A DNA stretch of 64,000 nucleotides from Cytophagales bacterium (GTDB taxonomy: Bacteria; Bacteroidota; Bacteroidia; Cytophagales; Cyclobacteriaceae): positions 1 through 64,000 of the forward strand of contig JAFLBR010000013.1 of the NCBI GenBank assembly GCA_017303795.1, given 5' to 3'. Below the pieces are notes generated by a model. That model was not told the DNA's origin and searched no databases. It saw nothing but the letters and a program-made list of their open reading frames with translations. How positions within the stretch are numbered: the first letter of the stretch is position 1; every line of letters starts with the position of its first letter. The position numbers were made by a program, and so were the translations under genes. This document shows, piece after piece, positions 7,954 to 14,803 of this stretch.

Positions 7954-8346
7954 GGGGCTGACCGGTTTTGACAGGATGTTTGGGGGTGTATGCCAGCATG
8001 CAGGCTCGTGGGATGAGAGCCTTGAAAGATAGTTCCAACAATTTAAGTGGCGAGAATAACTACGCCATGGCTGCTTAATCTGACCTAAGGTTAGATTTGC
8101 TTATTCGCTGATAAGATCGGTGGAGGCCATCATTGCCCGGTGCTCTGTTTAGCGGTGCCGGAACCGCAGTGTCGACAGCAAAAACTGGATTGTGCTATGG
8201 TTACGTAGTACAGTTAAGACAACAGTAACTAAGGAAGTGTTTGGCCGTTGCCTGCCTTGCGCTTCCCGACAATCAAAGTGCAACTAAGCATGTAGAACGT
8301 ACACGTTCATCTTCTCTGGACCAGGGTTCGATTCCCTGCAGCTCCA
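7954..8346 (+). ncRNA. ssrA: tmRNA (transfer-messenger RNA)
   Basis: The 5' end GGGGCTGACCGGTTTTGACAG and the 3' T-arm plus acceptor (GGTTCGATTCC then CAGCTCC and A) form the tRNA-like domain; GGGGCTG pairs with CAGCTCC. The reading frame at 8049-8078 encodes the degradation tag GENNYAMAA followed by TAA, a normal Bacteroidota-type tag ending in AMAA. Its role is to rescue stalled ribosomes and mark the product for proteolysis. CCA is not encoded after the discriminator A8346. The gene is one-piece, not circularly permuted, and a strong terminator follows. Confidence 0.96.
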
Positions 8347-8371
8347 CTCTTTCAGAGTTCCGGCAGGCGGG

Positions 8372-8385
8372 CCTGCAGCTCCACT
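8372..8385 (+). repeat. Duplicate of the tmRNA 3' end
   Basis: CCTGCAGCTCCACT at 8372-8385 exactly repeats 8336-8349, which covers the last bases of the tmRNA acceptor stem. The copy lies 26 bp downstream. tmRNA 3' ends are frequent integration sites, so this may be a leftover attachment-site core. A chance or slippage duplication is also possible. Confidence 0.45.
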
Positions 8386-8406
8386 GAACAAGAATCACCA
8401 ACTAAC

Positions 8407-8440
8407 AAAAGCCCGAATTCATAATGAATTCGGGCTTTTT
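8407..8440 (+). terminator. Rho-independent terminator of the tmRNA gene
   Basis: GCCCGAATTC at 8411-8420 pairs with GAATTCGGGC at 8426-8435 across a 5-nt loop, flanked by AAAA and TTTTT. It lies 65 bp after the tmRNA end and would work in both directions. Confidence 0.85.
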
Positions 8441-8490
8441 GCTTTTTAAAGCAGTTCATTTTCGATCAAATCACACCAAATCCGAAGCGG

Positions 8491-8537
8491 GAAATTCGGT
8501 GCACTGTACGGTACAAAAATGTAGTGCACCGAATTTC
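8491..8537. repeat. 15-bp perfect inverted repeat after the HipT-like gene
   Basis: GAAATTCGGTGCACT at 8491-8505 and AGTGCACCGAATTTC at 8523-8537 are exact complements with a 17-nt spacer that itself holds GTACGGTAC. It lies 42 bp beyond the end of the toxin-antitoxin operon. It lacks a T tract in the leftward direction, so it may be an mRNA-end hairpin, a protein site, or a remnant of element insertion. Confidence 0.55.
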
Positions 8538-8578
8538 AATTAATTAATTTGTAATAGCAGCTGTATCGAAGTAACAAA

Positions 8579-9520
8579 CTACACAGGAAAAAATGTTGAT
8601 GCTCTGGATTGAATAAGTTCCTTTACTTGTTGTTTCAATTCCTTTGGCAGAAAACAAATCTCGATGAACTTTAACATGGCAGGAATATGATGTTTTTTGT
8701 ACTGAGCAAAGATTCCGTCTATTACCTTAGTGCTAATGTGCGCACCAGTCATTGCCTTTTGAAAGTCGTTCAATTTGATTTTGTTCTTCTTGCCATTCAG
8801 CGTTAATGCCAACTCTTCTTCGTCAGCAGGGTTGGCAACGGCAGTGCATAACAAGTCGTATGCTGGGGATAAATGATAACCAATACCGGGTTTATCCATC
8901 AAAGAGAAATTTTTCAAGTGCATGTCAGCATTGCCCGTGAGATAACAAAACAGCGTAAGCTCATAGAAATTGATGGCATCAAGAAGTGGATTGGCAGAGT
9001 ATTTTAAAATAGCCTTTGCGATTTGTTCATGTGAGCCTGCATACTTGTGCTCAGTCATGCGTTCAGTGAGCTGACACATATCTTCCATGTGATGCTTACC
9101 CGACTTCGACCTATCTATTCTTTTTGTGATGTACGCCAGCGATCCTGATTTCAGACGGATTAAAGAATGAGGAACGGTACTTATGCCACATAGTGCTGCC
9201 AGGTGCATTACCAGATCTTCGTTTTCAGGCAGACTCGGAAAACCATTTGATGGTGGCTTGAGAATAAAATTTCCCCAGAGTCCAACAATGGTAAATTTCT
9301 TCGGCTCTTTGCCGGAAGTCATTGCCAATGATAATTTGGGTTGAACTCCGGTGACAGACACTCGTTCTTGAATAAACTCTAATGCAAGTTTGGAAATATC
9401 TTTTTCTGAATAGGGAAGTTCTGGCGGAGTAGCACTACCAAACATTTTTCTACTGCAAGCCGGATGAAAATCAACCTGACCTACCTCAAGCAACGTATAG
9501 CAGTATAAACAGCGGCTCAT
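8579..9520 (-). CDS. HipA C-terminal-domain kinase, HipT-like toxin
   Basis: This 313-aa protein is a HipA-fold Ser/Thr kinase without its own N-terminal subdomain. An N-terminal zinc-ribbon-like set is C4, C7, H19, C22. The Gly-rich loop region VSVTGVQPKLSL (54-65) places S55 at the position of the autophosphorylated Ser150 of E. coli HipA. The catalytic loop GNADMHLKNF has D199 and N204, and the metal-binding Asp is D222 in SPAYDLL. All catalytic positions seem present, so it is probably active. HipA-type kinases phosphorylate aminoacyl-tRNA synthetases (GltX for HipA, TrpS for HipT), causing growth arrest; the target here is unknown. It overlaps the preceding gene by 4 bp (ATGA). Confidence 0.88.
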   Translation of the reverse strand: MSRCLYCYTLLEVGQVDFHPACSRKMFGSATPPELPYSEKDISKLALEFIQERVSVTGVQPKLSLAMTSGKEPKKFTIVGLWGNFILKPPSNGFPSLPENEDLVMHLAALCGISTVPHSLIRLKSGSLAYITKRIDRSKSGKHHMEDMCQLTERMTEHKYAGSHEQIAKAILKYSANPLLDAINFYELTLFCYLTGNADMHLKNFSLMDKPGIGYHLSPAYDLLCTAVANPADEEELALTLNGKKNKIKLNDFQKAMTGAHISTKVIDGIFAQYKKHHIPAMLKFIEICFLPKELKQQVKELIQSRASTFFPV

Positions 9521-9825
9521 GATTTTAACTCGGTTACGCTAACAGCTCCGATGGTATCTTTACAGCAAGCCAATAACAATCCCATGCGATCACGCGGATT
9601 GAGTTTCCAGTTCTTCTCAGCAATTTCAAGCAGCCACCCTTCTGGAATGAGTCCATCAAAAAATGGAAACAGAATAGAACTGGTATAGGCTTCCGTTTTA
9701 AGTGGTAATGTTTTGCTGATGGGTTCACCCTTGTATGATTGCTGATATTGAAAATGATAGCCGTTTTCATCTTCGATGAGATGACCAGCAACCAAATCGT
9801 GCATTTTAATTTCAGCTTTTCTCAT
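9517..9825 (-). CDS. HipA N-terminal-subdomain protein, HipS-like
   Basis: This 102-aa protein matches only the N-terminal subdomain of HipA. It has a beta-rich start (FQYQQSYKGEPISKTLPL), the conserved FPFFDGLIPEGWLLE segment, and the closing DTIGAVSV. In the described HipBST systems this small protein is the antitoxin of the HipT kinase, while HipB adds DNA binding. Here it lies between the HTH gene and the kinase gene and overlaps each by 4 bp, so the three are translationally coupled. The antitoxin role is inferred from this order. Confidence 0.85.
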   Translation of the reverse strand: MRKAEIKMHDLVAGHLIEDENGYHFQYQQSYKGEPISKTLPLKTEAYTSSILFPFFDGLIPEGWLLEIAEKNWKLNPRDRMGLLLACCKDTIGAVSVTELKS

Positions 9826-10037
9826 TTAAGAAGTGATGATCGTTCTATGGGTACTGGACCAACTTCATGTCCGAAGAGCTTGAGTACATCATTAACTTTT
9901 TCAAGTTGGAGGGTTGTCTTTCCAGCCTCAAGTTCGCGCACAAAGCGGTAGCCTACTCCAGCTTTCAGAGCAAGTTCTTGCTGCGTCATTTTCAGTGCTT
10001 GTCGTTTGCTTTTAACAAAGTCCGCTAGTCTTTCCAT
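9822..10037 (-). CDS. HipB-like helix-turn-helix regulator
   Basis: This 71-aa protein is an Xre/HTH_3 repressor. Its helix-turn-helix is in MTQQELALKAGVGYRFVRELEAGK (about 17-40), where GVGYRFVRELEAG is the recognition helix of HipB-type proteins. It is the first gene of the leftward hip operon. Three palindromic operator-like sites lie directly upstream (10044-10136), so autoregulation is very likely. It overlaps the HipS-like gene by 4 bp. Confidence 0.9.
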   Translation of the reverse strand: MERLADFVKSKRQALKMTQQELALKAGVGYRFVRELEAGKTTLQLEKVNDVLKLFGHEVGPVPIERSSLLK

Positions 10038-10045
10038 AGTACTCT

Positions 10046-10054
10046 ATCGGGTAC
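10046..10054. promoter_or_regulatory. Operator-like half site 1 before hipB
   Basis: ATCGGGTAC matches one arm of the palindrome at 10077-10098; the other arm has decayed (ACTCT instead of TACCCG). It is 8 bp upstream of the HipB-like start codon. Its centre is 41 bp from the centre of site 2. Confidence 0.6.
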
Positions 10055-10076
10055 GAAATTAATGAATATTATTTAT

Positions 10077-10098
10077 TTTGTACCCGATCGGGTACAAA
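10077..10098. promoter_or_regulatory. Operator-like perfect palindrome (site 2) before hipB
   Basis: A 22-bp perfect palindrome has GTACCCGATCGGGTAC as its core (10080-10095), extended to TTT at the left and AAA at the right. E. coli HipB binds TATCC-N8-GGATA palindromes repeated in its promoter, and this site has the same size and position. It is the strongest of three sites. Confidence 0.75.
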
Positions 10099-10122
10099 TA
10101 TTGAAAATTAATACAAAATAGC

Positions 10123-10135
10123 CCCGATCGGGTAC
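10123..10135. promoter_or_regulatory. Operator-like site 3 before hipB
   Basis: CCCGATCGGGTAC keeps the GATC core and the full right arm of site 2; the left arm loses two bases of the match. Its centre is 40 bp from that of site 2, so the sites lie near the same face of the helix. Confidence 0.65.
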
Positions 10136-10322
10136 ATTTCGTAAGGTTGTTGAACCTCAAACCCTTGAAATGGTATTACGGCCTTCAGAGAAAGCTGGAT
10201 TTTAGCCACGAACCTTTGAAACAAACTTTATACTAAATGTTTGACTTACCAACGTCCATGCGTCACCAGTTTTTAGAAACTAATGTTTCACTTACCTTTG
10301 GGGCAGCATTTTGTTCGTAGTA

Positions 10323-10342
10323 CTCCCGATGGCTATCGGGAG
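10323..10342. repeat. Small palindrome before tRNA-Arg
   Basis: CTCCCGAT, a GGCT loop, and ATCGGGAG form a perfect 8-bp stem 11 bp before the tRNA. A very similar unit (TCCCGATA gt TATCGGGA) sits in the decayed tRNA at 56915-56932. The remaining stretch from about 10140 to 10322 shows no gene or clear signal. Confidence 0.6.
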
Positions 10343-10353
10343 GGTAGTATTTT

Positions 10354-10425
10354 GGCTTCGTAGTACAATGGATAGTATTTCAGATTCCGATTCTGAAGAT
10401 GCAGGTTCGATTCCTGCCGAGGCTA
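10354..10425 (+). tRNA. tRNA-Arg (anticodon CCG)
   Basis: The cloverleaf is complete. The acceptor GGCTTCG pairs with CGAGGCT (two G-U pairs). The anticodon stem TCAGA/TCTGA encloses loop TTCCGAT with anticodon CCG. The T stem GCAGG/CCTGC has loop TTCGATT, and the discriminator is A. It reads CGG arginine codons. CCA is not encoded. Confidence 0.93.
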
Positions 10426-10437
10426 CATAATGACTTT

Positions 10438-10474
10438 AAAGCCGCTTAACCGGAAAAGGTTGGCGGTTTTTTAA
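10438..10474 (+). terminator. Terminator after tRNA-Arg
   Basis: AAAGCCGCTTAACC pairs, with small mismatches, with GGTTGGCGGTTTTTT across a GGAAAA loop, ending in a run of six T. It could also serve the leftward esterase gene that ends at 10491. Confidence 0.7.
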
Positions 10475-10490
10475 TTAAGAAAGTCAACTG

Positions 10491-11204
10491 CTACTTCTTT
10501 CTGTGCGAAAACAACCAATCCGGTAATGATTTTTCGCTCAGCGCACTGTCCCAGCTATTGTGTTTTAAGCCGGGGTATTCGGTGTACTTCACGTTGGTTG
10601 CGCCCAGCTTAATCATTTCCTCATACACATTTCGCGATAAGCGCACGGGCACAATATCATCTTCGGCACCGTGAAAAATCCATAAAGGAGTAATTAACAA
10701 TTTGCTTGCGGCCTTGGTATCGCTGCCACCACAAATAGCAAAGGCAGCAGCAAACTTTCCTTGTTCTTTTTGCAGTATAGAGAACACACCAAACGCACCC
10801 ATCGAAATGCCATACACATAAAGCCGGTTAGCATCTATTTTATAATGCGCCACCAACGAGTCTACCAATGCCAGTGTTTTGCTGGTGGCTTCAGTGTGTT
10901 TATCTGTCCACGTGTTGCCCCAGCCTTGGTTTGTTTCTTTGCACTTGGGTGTAATCACAAAGGCCGGATGCTGCTTCTGCATTTCTTGCTGGTACCAAAG
11001 CATATCGCGCGAAGCCAGATCGTTGCTGCCATGCAGGTAAACAATTAGCGGATAAGATTTGGTTGGGTCGTAGTTGGTAGGTTTAAACAACCCATAGGCA
11101 ACATCCTTGTAGTTATGTTCAGTATAGTTGGTGTATTTGGAGGTAAGCGGTGCTTGTGCGGCAGTCTGTAGGGCTAATGAAACCAGTAATGCAACTCGAA
11201 GCAT
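10491..11204 (-). CDS. Secreted alpha/beta hydrolase (esterase/phospholipase-like)
   Basis: This 237-aa protein has a signal peptide (MLRVALLVSLALQTAAQA) and the prolyl-oligopeptidase/carboxylesterase-like fold. YPLIVYLHGS is the oxyanion-side strand, GISMG (GxSxG) carries the nucleophile serine near residue 134, GAEDDIVPV the acid, and GLKHNSW the histidine. Family members hydrolyse esters in the periplasm or outside the cell, often polysaccharide-bound acyl groups or feruloyl esters; the substrate here is unknown. Its start lies 4 bp from the stop of the upstream GNAT gene, so it is probably co-transcribed with the two acetyltransferases. Confidence 0.85.
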   Translation of the reverse strand: MLRVALLVSLALQTAAQAPLTSKYTNYTEHNYKDVAYGLFKPTNYDPTKSYPLIVYLHGSNDLASRDMLWYQQEMQKQHPAFVITPKCKETNQGWGNTWTDKHTEATSKTLALVDSLVAHYKIDANRLYVYGISMGAFGVFSILQKEQGKFAAAFAICGGSDTKAASKLLITPLWIFHGAEDDIVPVRLSRNVYEEMIKLGATNVKYTEYPGLKHNSWDSALSEKSLPDWLFSHRKK

Positions 11205-11208
11205 AAGA

Positions 11209-11736
11209 TTATTTTGTGTTTTTGTTTAGCGGATACTCCAGTAACGTAATAGCCAGCTTTCTGTTGTGCTGCGGAAGTTCCGAACTATCGGGTGTTATAA
11301 AGTTTTCAACCACCTGAAATCCAAATTGCCGATAGTACTGTTGAATGGTTGGGTTATTGGCCCACGTATCCATACGCACGGAAGTAAGATTTTTCTTGTG
11401 TGCATGGCCAATGGCCCAATCCAGAATGTTACCGAATAATTTCTGGCCTTTGAATTCCGGATTCACCACAATGCGGTGGAGGTAAATGGCGTTGCCGGTG
11501 TCGTACTGGCGCCAGATAATTTTATCGGCATATGCAACACTAAAGGCAATGGCAATCTTGTTATCAATCTCAATTTTGTAATGTTGTTTCAATTCTATGT
11601 CGCGCACAATTGCCTGGCGATCGTAATCACGCCACACTACATAACCTTTCTTTTCCTGATACAGAATAGATTGCTCAAACATTTCAAAAACAAAATCCAG
11701 ATCGGCAAGGGTGGTGTGTTTTACTTCGGCAGACAT
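11209..11736 (-). CDS. GNAT family N-acetyltransferase
   Basis: This 175-aa protein has the GNAT acetyl-CoA-binding segment HRIVVNPEFKGQKLFGNILDWA (motif A with a degenerate Q/RxxGxG/A) and the late YYRQFGFQVVENF motif B, which binds the cofactor edge. The fold is typical; the acceptor is unknown. It sits 4 bp after another GNAT gene of a different subfamily, in a leftward three-gene run ending with the esterase. Confidence 0.85.
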   Translation of the reverse strand: MSAEVKHTTLADLDFVFEMFEQSILYQEKKGYVVWRDYDRQAIVRDIELKQHYKIEIDNKIAIAFSVAYADKIIWRQYDTGNAIYLHRIVVNPEFKGQKLFGNILDWAIGHAHKKNLTSVRMDTWANNPTIQQYYRQFGFQVVENFITPDSSELPQHNRKLAITLLEYPLNKNTK

Positions 11737-11740
11737 GTTG

Positions 11741-12253
11741 TTAAAGAGAGTGATTTAAATACTGGTTTCGTGTAAGCTCATACACCCGGCAACAATCTTC
11801 GCCAAACATGCGCTCTTCCACAAATTGAAATCCTAATCGTTCATAGAACTTATGCGCGCGGTAGTTTGATTTTAACGGGTCAATCAGTACTGCGTTAACT
11901 TCGGGCGGTTCAAAACATTTATCCAATGCCAGTTTCATCATGATGGTTCCGTAGCCTTGGCCCAGATCGGCCGCCAAACCAATCCAGATGTCGATGGCCC
12001 GAAGATTTTCGTCAGCATTGCCCCAGTAGTGTGTTTCTTCTGTTTTGGGATCAATGATTTGAATAAACCCAATAGGACGGTTATCCAATTCGGCAATCAA
12101 TTGCTCGCGCCACGGTTCGTCTTTTTGTAATTCTACTTCCCAGTTCCAATCATCGTTAGGATCGGAATCATTAACATGTGGTTGTGTATCCCAATACGTT
12201 AAAGTTTCCAGATCGTGAATGGTTGCTGTTCGTAATGTGATTTTTTTTGGCAT
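11741..12253 (-). CDS. GNAT acetyltransferase, AAC(6')-Ib/Acetyltransf_8-like
   Basis: This 170-aa GNAT protein has an arrangement close to aminoglycoside 6'-N-acetyltransferases of the AAC(6')-Ib group: IDIWIGLAADLGQGYGTIMMKLA (motif A), DPLKSNYRAHKFYERLGF, and a closing VYELTRNQYL. The acceptor-side regions cannot be judged, so aminoglycoside acetylation is possible but unproven; siderophore or peptide acetylation in the same Pfam group is an alternative. It is the first gene of the leftward run. Confidence 0.85.
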   Translation of the reverse strand: MPKKITLRTATIHDLETLTYWDTQPHVNDSDPNDDWNWEVELQKDEPWREQLIAELDNRPIGFIQIIDPKTEETHYWGNADENLRAIDIWIGLAADLGQGYGTIMMKLALDKCFEPPEVNAVLIDPLKSNYRAHKFYERLGFQFVEERMFGEDCCRVYELTRNQYLNHSL

Positions 12254-12335
12254 ACTGATTTAGTAGTTCAAATTAAGAAAATCCGCGTAAGAATTAATGC
12301 GGGCTTTGTAATTGTATTATCTTGTAAAAACAATT

Positions 12336-13955
12336 ATGCGCGGCTTACTACTTGGATTTATTGTATTGGTGGGGTGTACCAGCAAGGAGCACTATCCACT
12401 TATTTTACGAAACGGTTTAATTTACGATGGCAGTGGTAACGTTCCTTTTAAAGGCGATGTAGCCATTCGGGGCGATAGCATTGCTGCGATTGGAGAATTG
12501 AATGCTGTTGGTGAAAAAGAAATTGATATACAAGGTCTTGCCATTGCTCCGGGTTTTATCAACATGTTAAGCTGGGCCGATGGCTCGCTGTTGAAAGATG
12601 GTCGCTCTATGAGCGATATTAAGCAAGGTGTAACACTGGAAGTTTTTGGTGAGGGCTGGAGTCCCGGTCCGCGCAGAAAAAAGAATGAGCAAGACACGTT
12701 GTGGTCAACTCTTGGAGAATATTTTTCATTACTGGAGCAAAAAGGAGTGAGTACCAACTTTGCTTCGTTTGTGGGCGCGACTACCGTACGTAACTATATA
12801 TTGGGCTATGATAACCGCGCACCCGAACCACATGAGTTGGAGCAAATGAAACAATTAGTAGATGAAGCCATGCGCGAAGGTGCGATGGGATTAGGCTCTT
12901 CGTTAATTTATGCTCCGGCTGATTATGCTTCTACCGAAGAGTTGATTGAATTGTGCAAAGTGGTTTCTAAATACAACGGTATGTACATTACCCACATGCG
13001 CAGCGAGAGTGATAAGATTCTTCCGGCATTGAATGAAGTTTTTCGTATCGCACAGGAAGCAAATGTTCCAGCCGAAATCTATCATCTTAAAATCAATAAC
13101 ACGTGGAACTGGAATAAGATTGATACGGTGATATTTAAAATTGATAGTGCGCAAAAAGCGGACTTAAAAATTACGGCCGATATGTACACCTACAATGCCA
13201 GTGGCACTTCGCTTACTGCCCGGTTACCCACGTGGGTGCAAGAAGGTGGAGCAGGCGCTATGCGCAAGCGATTGAAGAATAAAGTAACGCGAGCCCGTGT
13301 GTTGCGCGAACTGAAGCTTGGAATACCTACGCGCAACTCTGATCCCAAAGATGTGATGCTGTTGGATTTTCGAATAGATTCTCTTAACGAATTGTATCGC
13401 GGTAAGCGATTGAGTGAAGTGGCAACATTACACGGCAAAGACGCGGATGAAACCATGCTTGATCTGATTGTGGCCGATAAGTCGGGCATTGCAGCAATTT
13501 TCTTTTTAATCTCGGAAGAAAATGTGAAACGCATGCTGGCTTTACCTTATGTAAGTATTTGTTCGGATGCTGCTTCTATAGCCGATGAAGAACCATACAA
13601 CACGGATGCAACCCATCCGCGCGGGTATGGAAGCTTCGCGCGATTGTTGAGTAAATATGTGCGCGATGAAAAAGTTATGACACTGCAAGAGGCAATTCGC
13701 AGAATGACTTCTTTACCGGCATCCAATCTAAAAATTGAAAAGCGTGGAAGTATAGCTGTTGGTAACTTTGCTGATCTTGTGATTTTTAATCCAGATACAA
13801 TTACCGATAAAGCTACATTTGAAGATGCGCATCAGTACGCGGAAGGTGTGGTGCATGTTTTTGTAAGCGGAGTGCAGGTATTGAACAACGGCAACCACAC
13901 CGGTGCAATGCCTGGAAGATGTGTGCGCGGACCGGGGTGGCGCAGCTTAAACTAA
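12336..13955 (+). CDS. D-aminoacylase/N-acyl-D-amino-acid deacylase-like lipoprotein
   Basis: The ATG at 12336 is chosen over an upstream TTG because it begins a proper lipoprotein signal (MRGLLLGFIVLVGC, Cys14). The 539-aa product is an amidohydrolase of the D-aminoacylase group, with the early ILRNGLIYDGSG strand, ITHMRSE (H220), AEIYHLK (H250), ICSDAAS with the catalytic Asp, and the late GSIAVGNFADLVIF. The usual GFIDxHxH reads GFINMLSW (73-80), and the metal-site Cys loop reads GEGWS (105-109). It may therefore use one metal or a changed chemistry. It is likely periplasmic; possible substrates include N-acyl-D-amino acids or dipeptides. The methyltransferase gene follows after 2 bp. Confidence 0.82.
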   Translation: MRGLLLGFIVLVGCTSKEHYPLILRNGLIYDGSGNVPFKGDVAIRGDSIAAIGELNAVGEKEIDIQGLAIAPGFINMLSWADGSLLKDGRSMSDIKQGVTLEVFGEGWSPGPRRKKNEQDTLWSTLGEYFSLLEQKGVSTNFASFVGATTVRNYILGYDNRAPEPHELEQMKQLVDEAMREGAMGLGSSLIYAPADYASTEELIELCKVVSKYNGMYITHMRSESDKILPALNEVFRIAQEANVPAEIYHLKINNTWNWNKIDTVIFKIDSAQKADLKITADMYTYNASGTSLTARLPTWVQEGGAGAMRKRLKNKVTRARVLRELKLGIPTRNSDPKDVMLLDFRIDSLNELYRGKRLSEVATLHGKDADETMLDLIVADKSGIAAIFFLISEENVKRMLALPYVSICSDAASIADEEPYNTDATHPRGYGSFARLLSKYVRDEKVMTLQEAIRRMTSLPASNLKIEKRGSIAVGNFADLVIFNPDTITDKATFEDAHQYAEGVVHVFVSGVQVLNNGNHTGAMPGRCVRGPGWRSLN

Positions 13956-13957
13956 TT

Positions 13958-14686
13958 ATGAAAGATCGTTTCTCTCAACAGGCTTCGCAATACGCGCTGT
14001 TCAGGCCGGTTTATCCGGATGCGTTGTATCAGTTTATTTTTTCGCAGGTAAAAAATTTTAATTGTGCCTGGGATGCCGGCACGGGTAATGGTCAGGCTGC
14101 GCATGTGTTAGCAAAACAGTTTAAAAAAGTGTTGGCCACCGATATCAGTTCGGCACAACTTGAGCATGCACCTAAAGCCGATAACATATTTTATTCGATT
14201 AGTGCCGAAGAATTAGATCAACCGGATTCTTCCATCGATCTGATTACTGTGGCACAAGCTATCCATTGGTTCGACATAGAAAAATTCTTTAAATGTGTTG
14301 CGCGTGTTGGCACCCCCGATGCTGTAATTGCCGTGTGGGGCTATGGCTTGTTACAGGTTAATCCTGTTGTAGATAGCCATATCAATCACTTCTATAAAAA
14401 TGTGGTTGGCCCTTATTGGGATCCCGAACGCAAACTAATAGATGAGCACTATCAAACTATTTCGTTTCCATTTCAGGAAATAAAAACACCTCCGTTTTCC
14501 TTTTCGTTCTGGTGGTCGTTGGCGCAACTCGAAGGGTATCTTAATACATGGTCGGCTGTGCGAAAATATATCAACAATAACCAAGTAAATCCAGTTGATG
14601 AATTAATACCACAACTCAAACCTCTTTGGCAAAATCAATTGGAAGTAACTTTTCCGCTCTTTCTACGCATTGGCCGCATGAAGTAA
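13958..14686 (+). CDS. Class I SAM-dependent methyltransferase
   Basis: This 242-aa protein starts at the ATG 2 bp after the previous stop. A longer GTG-start reading is possible but overlaps the deacylase gene. Motif I is AWDAGTGNGQAAHVLA, followed by VLATDIS (acidic ribose-binding end of strand 2) and AQAIHWFD, a signature of the Methyltransf_11/UbiE-like group that includes yeast Crg1-like enzymes (trans-aconitate methyltransferase type). The substrate is unknown. Confidence 0.85.
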   Translation: MKDRFSQQASQYALFRPVYPDALYQFIFSQVKNFNCAWDAGTGNGQAAHVLAKQFKKVLATDISSAQLEHAPKADNIFYSISAEELDQPDSSIDLITVAQAIHWFDIEKFFKCVARVGTPDAVIAVWGYGLLQVNPVVDSHINHFYKNVVGPYWDPERKLIDEHYQTISFPFQEIKTPPFSFSFWWSLAQLEGYLNTWSAVRKYINNNQVNPVDELIPQLKPLWQNQLEVTFPLFLRIGRMK

Positions 14687-14803
14687 ACCTTCTGCCAGAT
14701 TCCACTTTAGTTTTTCAACAAGATTATTTACTTTCAAAAAAGTAAAATGTACTTTACCATCTAACTTCACAATTCTATCTTCTAATTTCTAACCTCTACC
14801 AGC

